From Pseudomonadota bacterium (lineage in GTDB: Bacteria; Pseudomonadota; Alphaproteobacteria; Rhizobiales; Kaistiaceae), in contig JAEWAD010000434.1 in NCBI GenBank assembly GCA_023391905.1, positions 1 through 5,427 of the forward strand: DNA of 5,427 bases, read 5' to 3'. The translations under genes and the position numbers were made by a program. Positions 5,320 through 5,427 of this stretch are shown one piece after another. The notes below the pieces were generated by a model. That model made no database searches, had not been told where the DNA came from, and saw only the letters and a program-made list of their open reading frames with translations. The number at the start of each line of letters is the position of its first letter. The stretch's first letter is position 1.

Positions 5320-5337
5320 GGGACCCGCCGCCGAAGA

Positions 5338-5427
5338 ATGGCTCTTTCACAGAAACTCCTGCTGAGGCAGAGCCAGTCCCTGGTGATGACGCCGCAGCTG
5401 ATGCAAGCCATCAAGCTGCTGCAGCTC
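5338..5427 (+). CDS. rpoN: RNA polymerase sigma-54 factor RpoN, N-terminal fragment
   Basis: Only the first 30 codons are in the window; the gene runs off the right edge. They encode MALSQKLLLRQSQSLVMTPQ followed by LMQAIKLLQL, the conserved start of RpoN region I. This Gln/Leu-rich region contacts core polymerase and enhancer-binding activators and keeps the closed complex silent. In full RpoN proteins the core-binding and DNA-binding domains and the RpoN box follow, but they cannot be checked here. The only upstream Shine-Dalgarno-like sequence is GGGA (5320-5323), 14 nt from the ATG, or the weak GAAG close by, so translation initiation may be poor. Position after lptB is the widely conserved lpt-rpoN arrangement. 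Confidence 0.93.
   Translation, partial: MALSQKLLLRQSQSLVMTPQLMQAIKLLQL

Noticed and set aside
4449..5414. A 321-codon open frame on the minus strand
   Set aside because: It is antisense to lptB and the rpoN start, both unmistakable; composition is typical of shadow frames.

Overview
The window looks like a chromosomal core-genome segment from an alphaproteobacterium, most likely of the Hyphomicrobiales (Rhizobiales); the genus cannot be fixed from the sequence. Supporting this are the high GC content with GC-rich third codon positions, a short RNase D without HRDC domains next to lptC-lptA-lptB-rpoN, and a small heat-shock protein gene followed by a DUF1150 gene. I see no transposase, integrase, phage gene, CRISPR array, tRNA or rRNA.

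Left part, minus strand (about 129-1063). An hsp20 gene (528-956) and a DUF1150 gene (238-489) form a two-gene heat-shock operon. All its expected control parts are visible: a sigma-32 (RpoH) type promoter at 1035-1063, a leader of about 71 nt that folds into three consecutive hairpins, and a strong terminator-like palindrome at 129-178. The last leader hairpin buries the Shine-Dalgarno in the UCGCU/AGGA pairing with a bulged G that defines ROSE-type RNA thermometers. This is the most interesting feature of the window. Bases 1-128 hold no convincing gene.

Middle part. A Gfo/Idh/MocA-family NAD(P)-dependent oxidoreductase (1109-2128, minus) lies upstream of the heat-shock operon and is divergent from rnd (2256-2870, plus). 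The two share a 127-bp spacer.

Right part, plus strand (2985-5427). lptC and lptA overlap by 4 bp and are followed by lptB and the first 30 codons of rpoN (sigma-54). LptC (inner-membrane bitopic protein), LptA (periplasmic bridge) and LptB (cytoplasmic ATPase) are parts of the lipopolysaccharide export machine; the LptF/LptG permeases and LptD/LptE lie outside the window. The lptA-lptB gap (82 nt) and the lptB-rpoN gap (76 nt) both hold clear inverted repeats, so LptB and RpoN may be expressed at levels different from LptC/LptA.

Overall the genes are well-known families. The novelty is in regulatory and structural detail, namely the ROSE thermometer, hairpins in the lpt-rpoN spacers and a repeat-built low-complexity loop in LptA. 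I did not find an undescribed multigene system.
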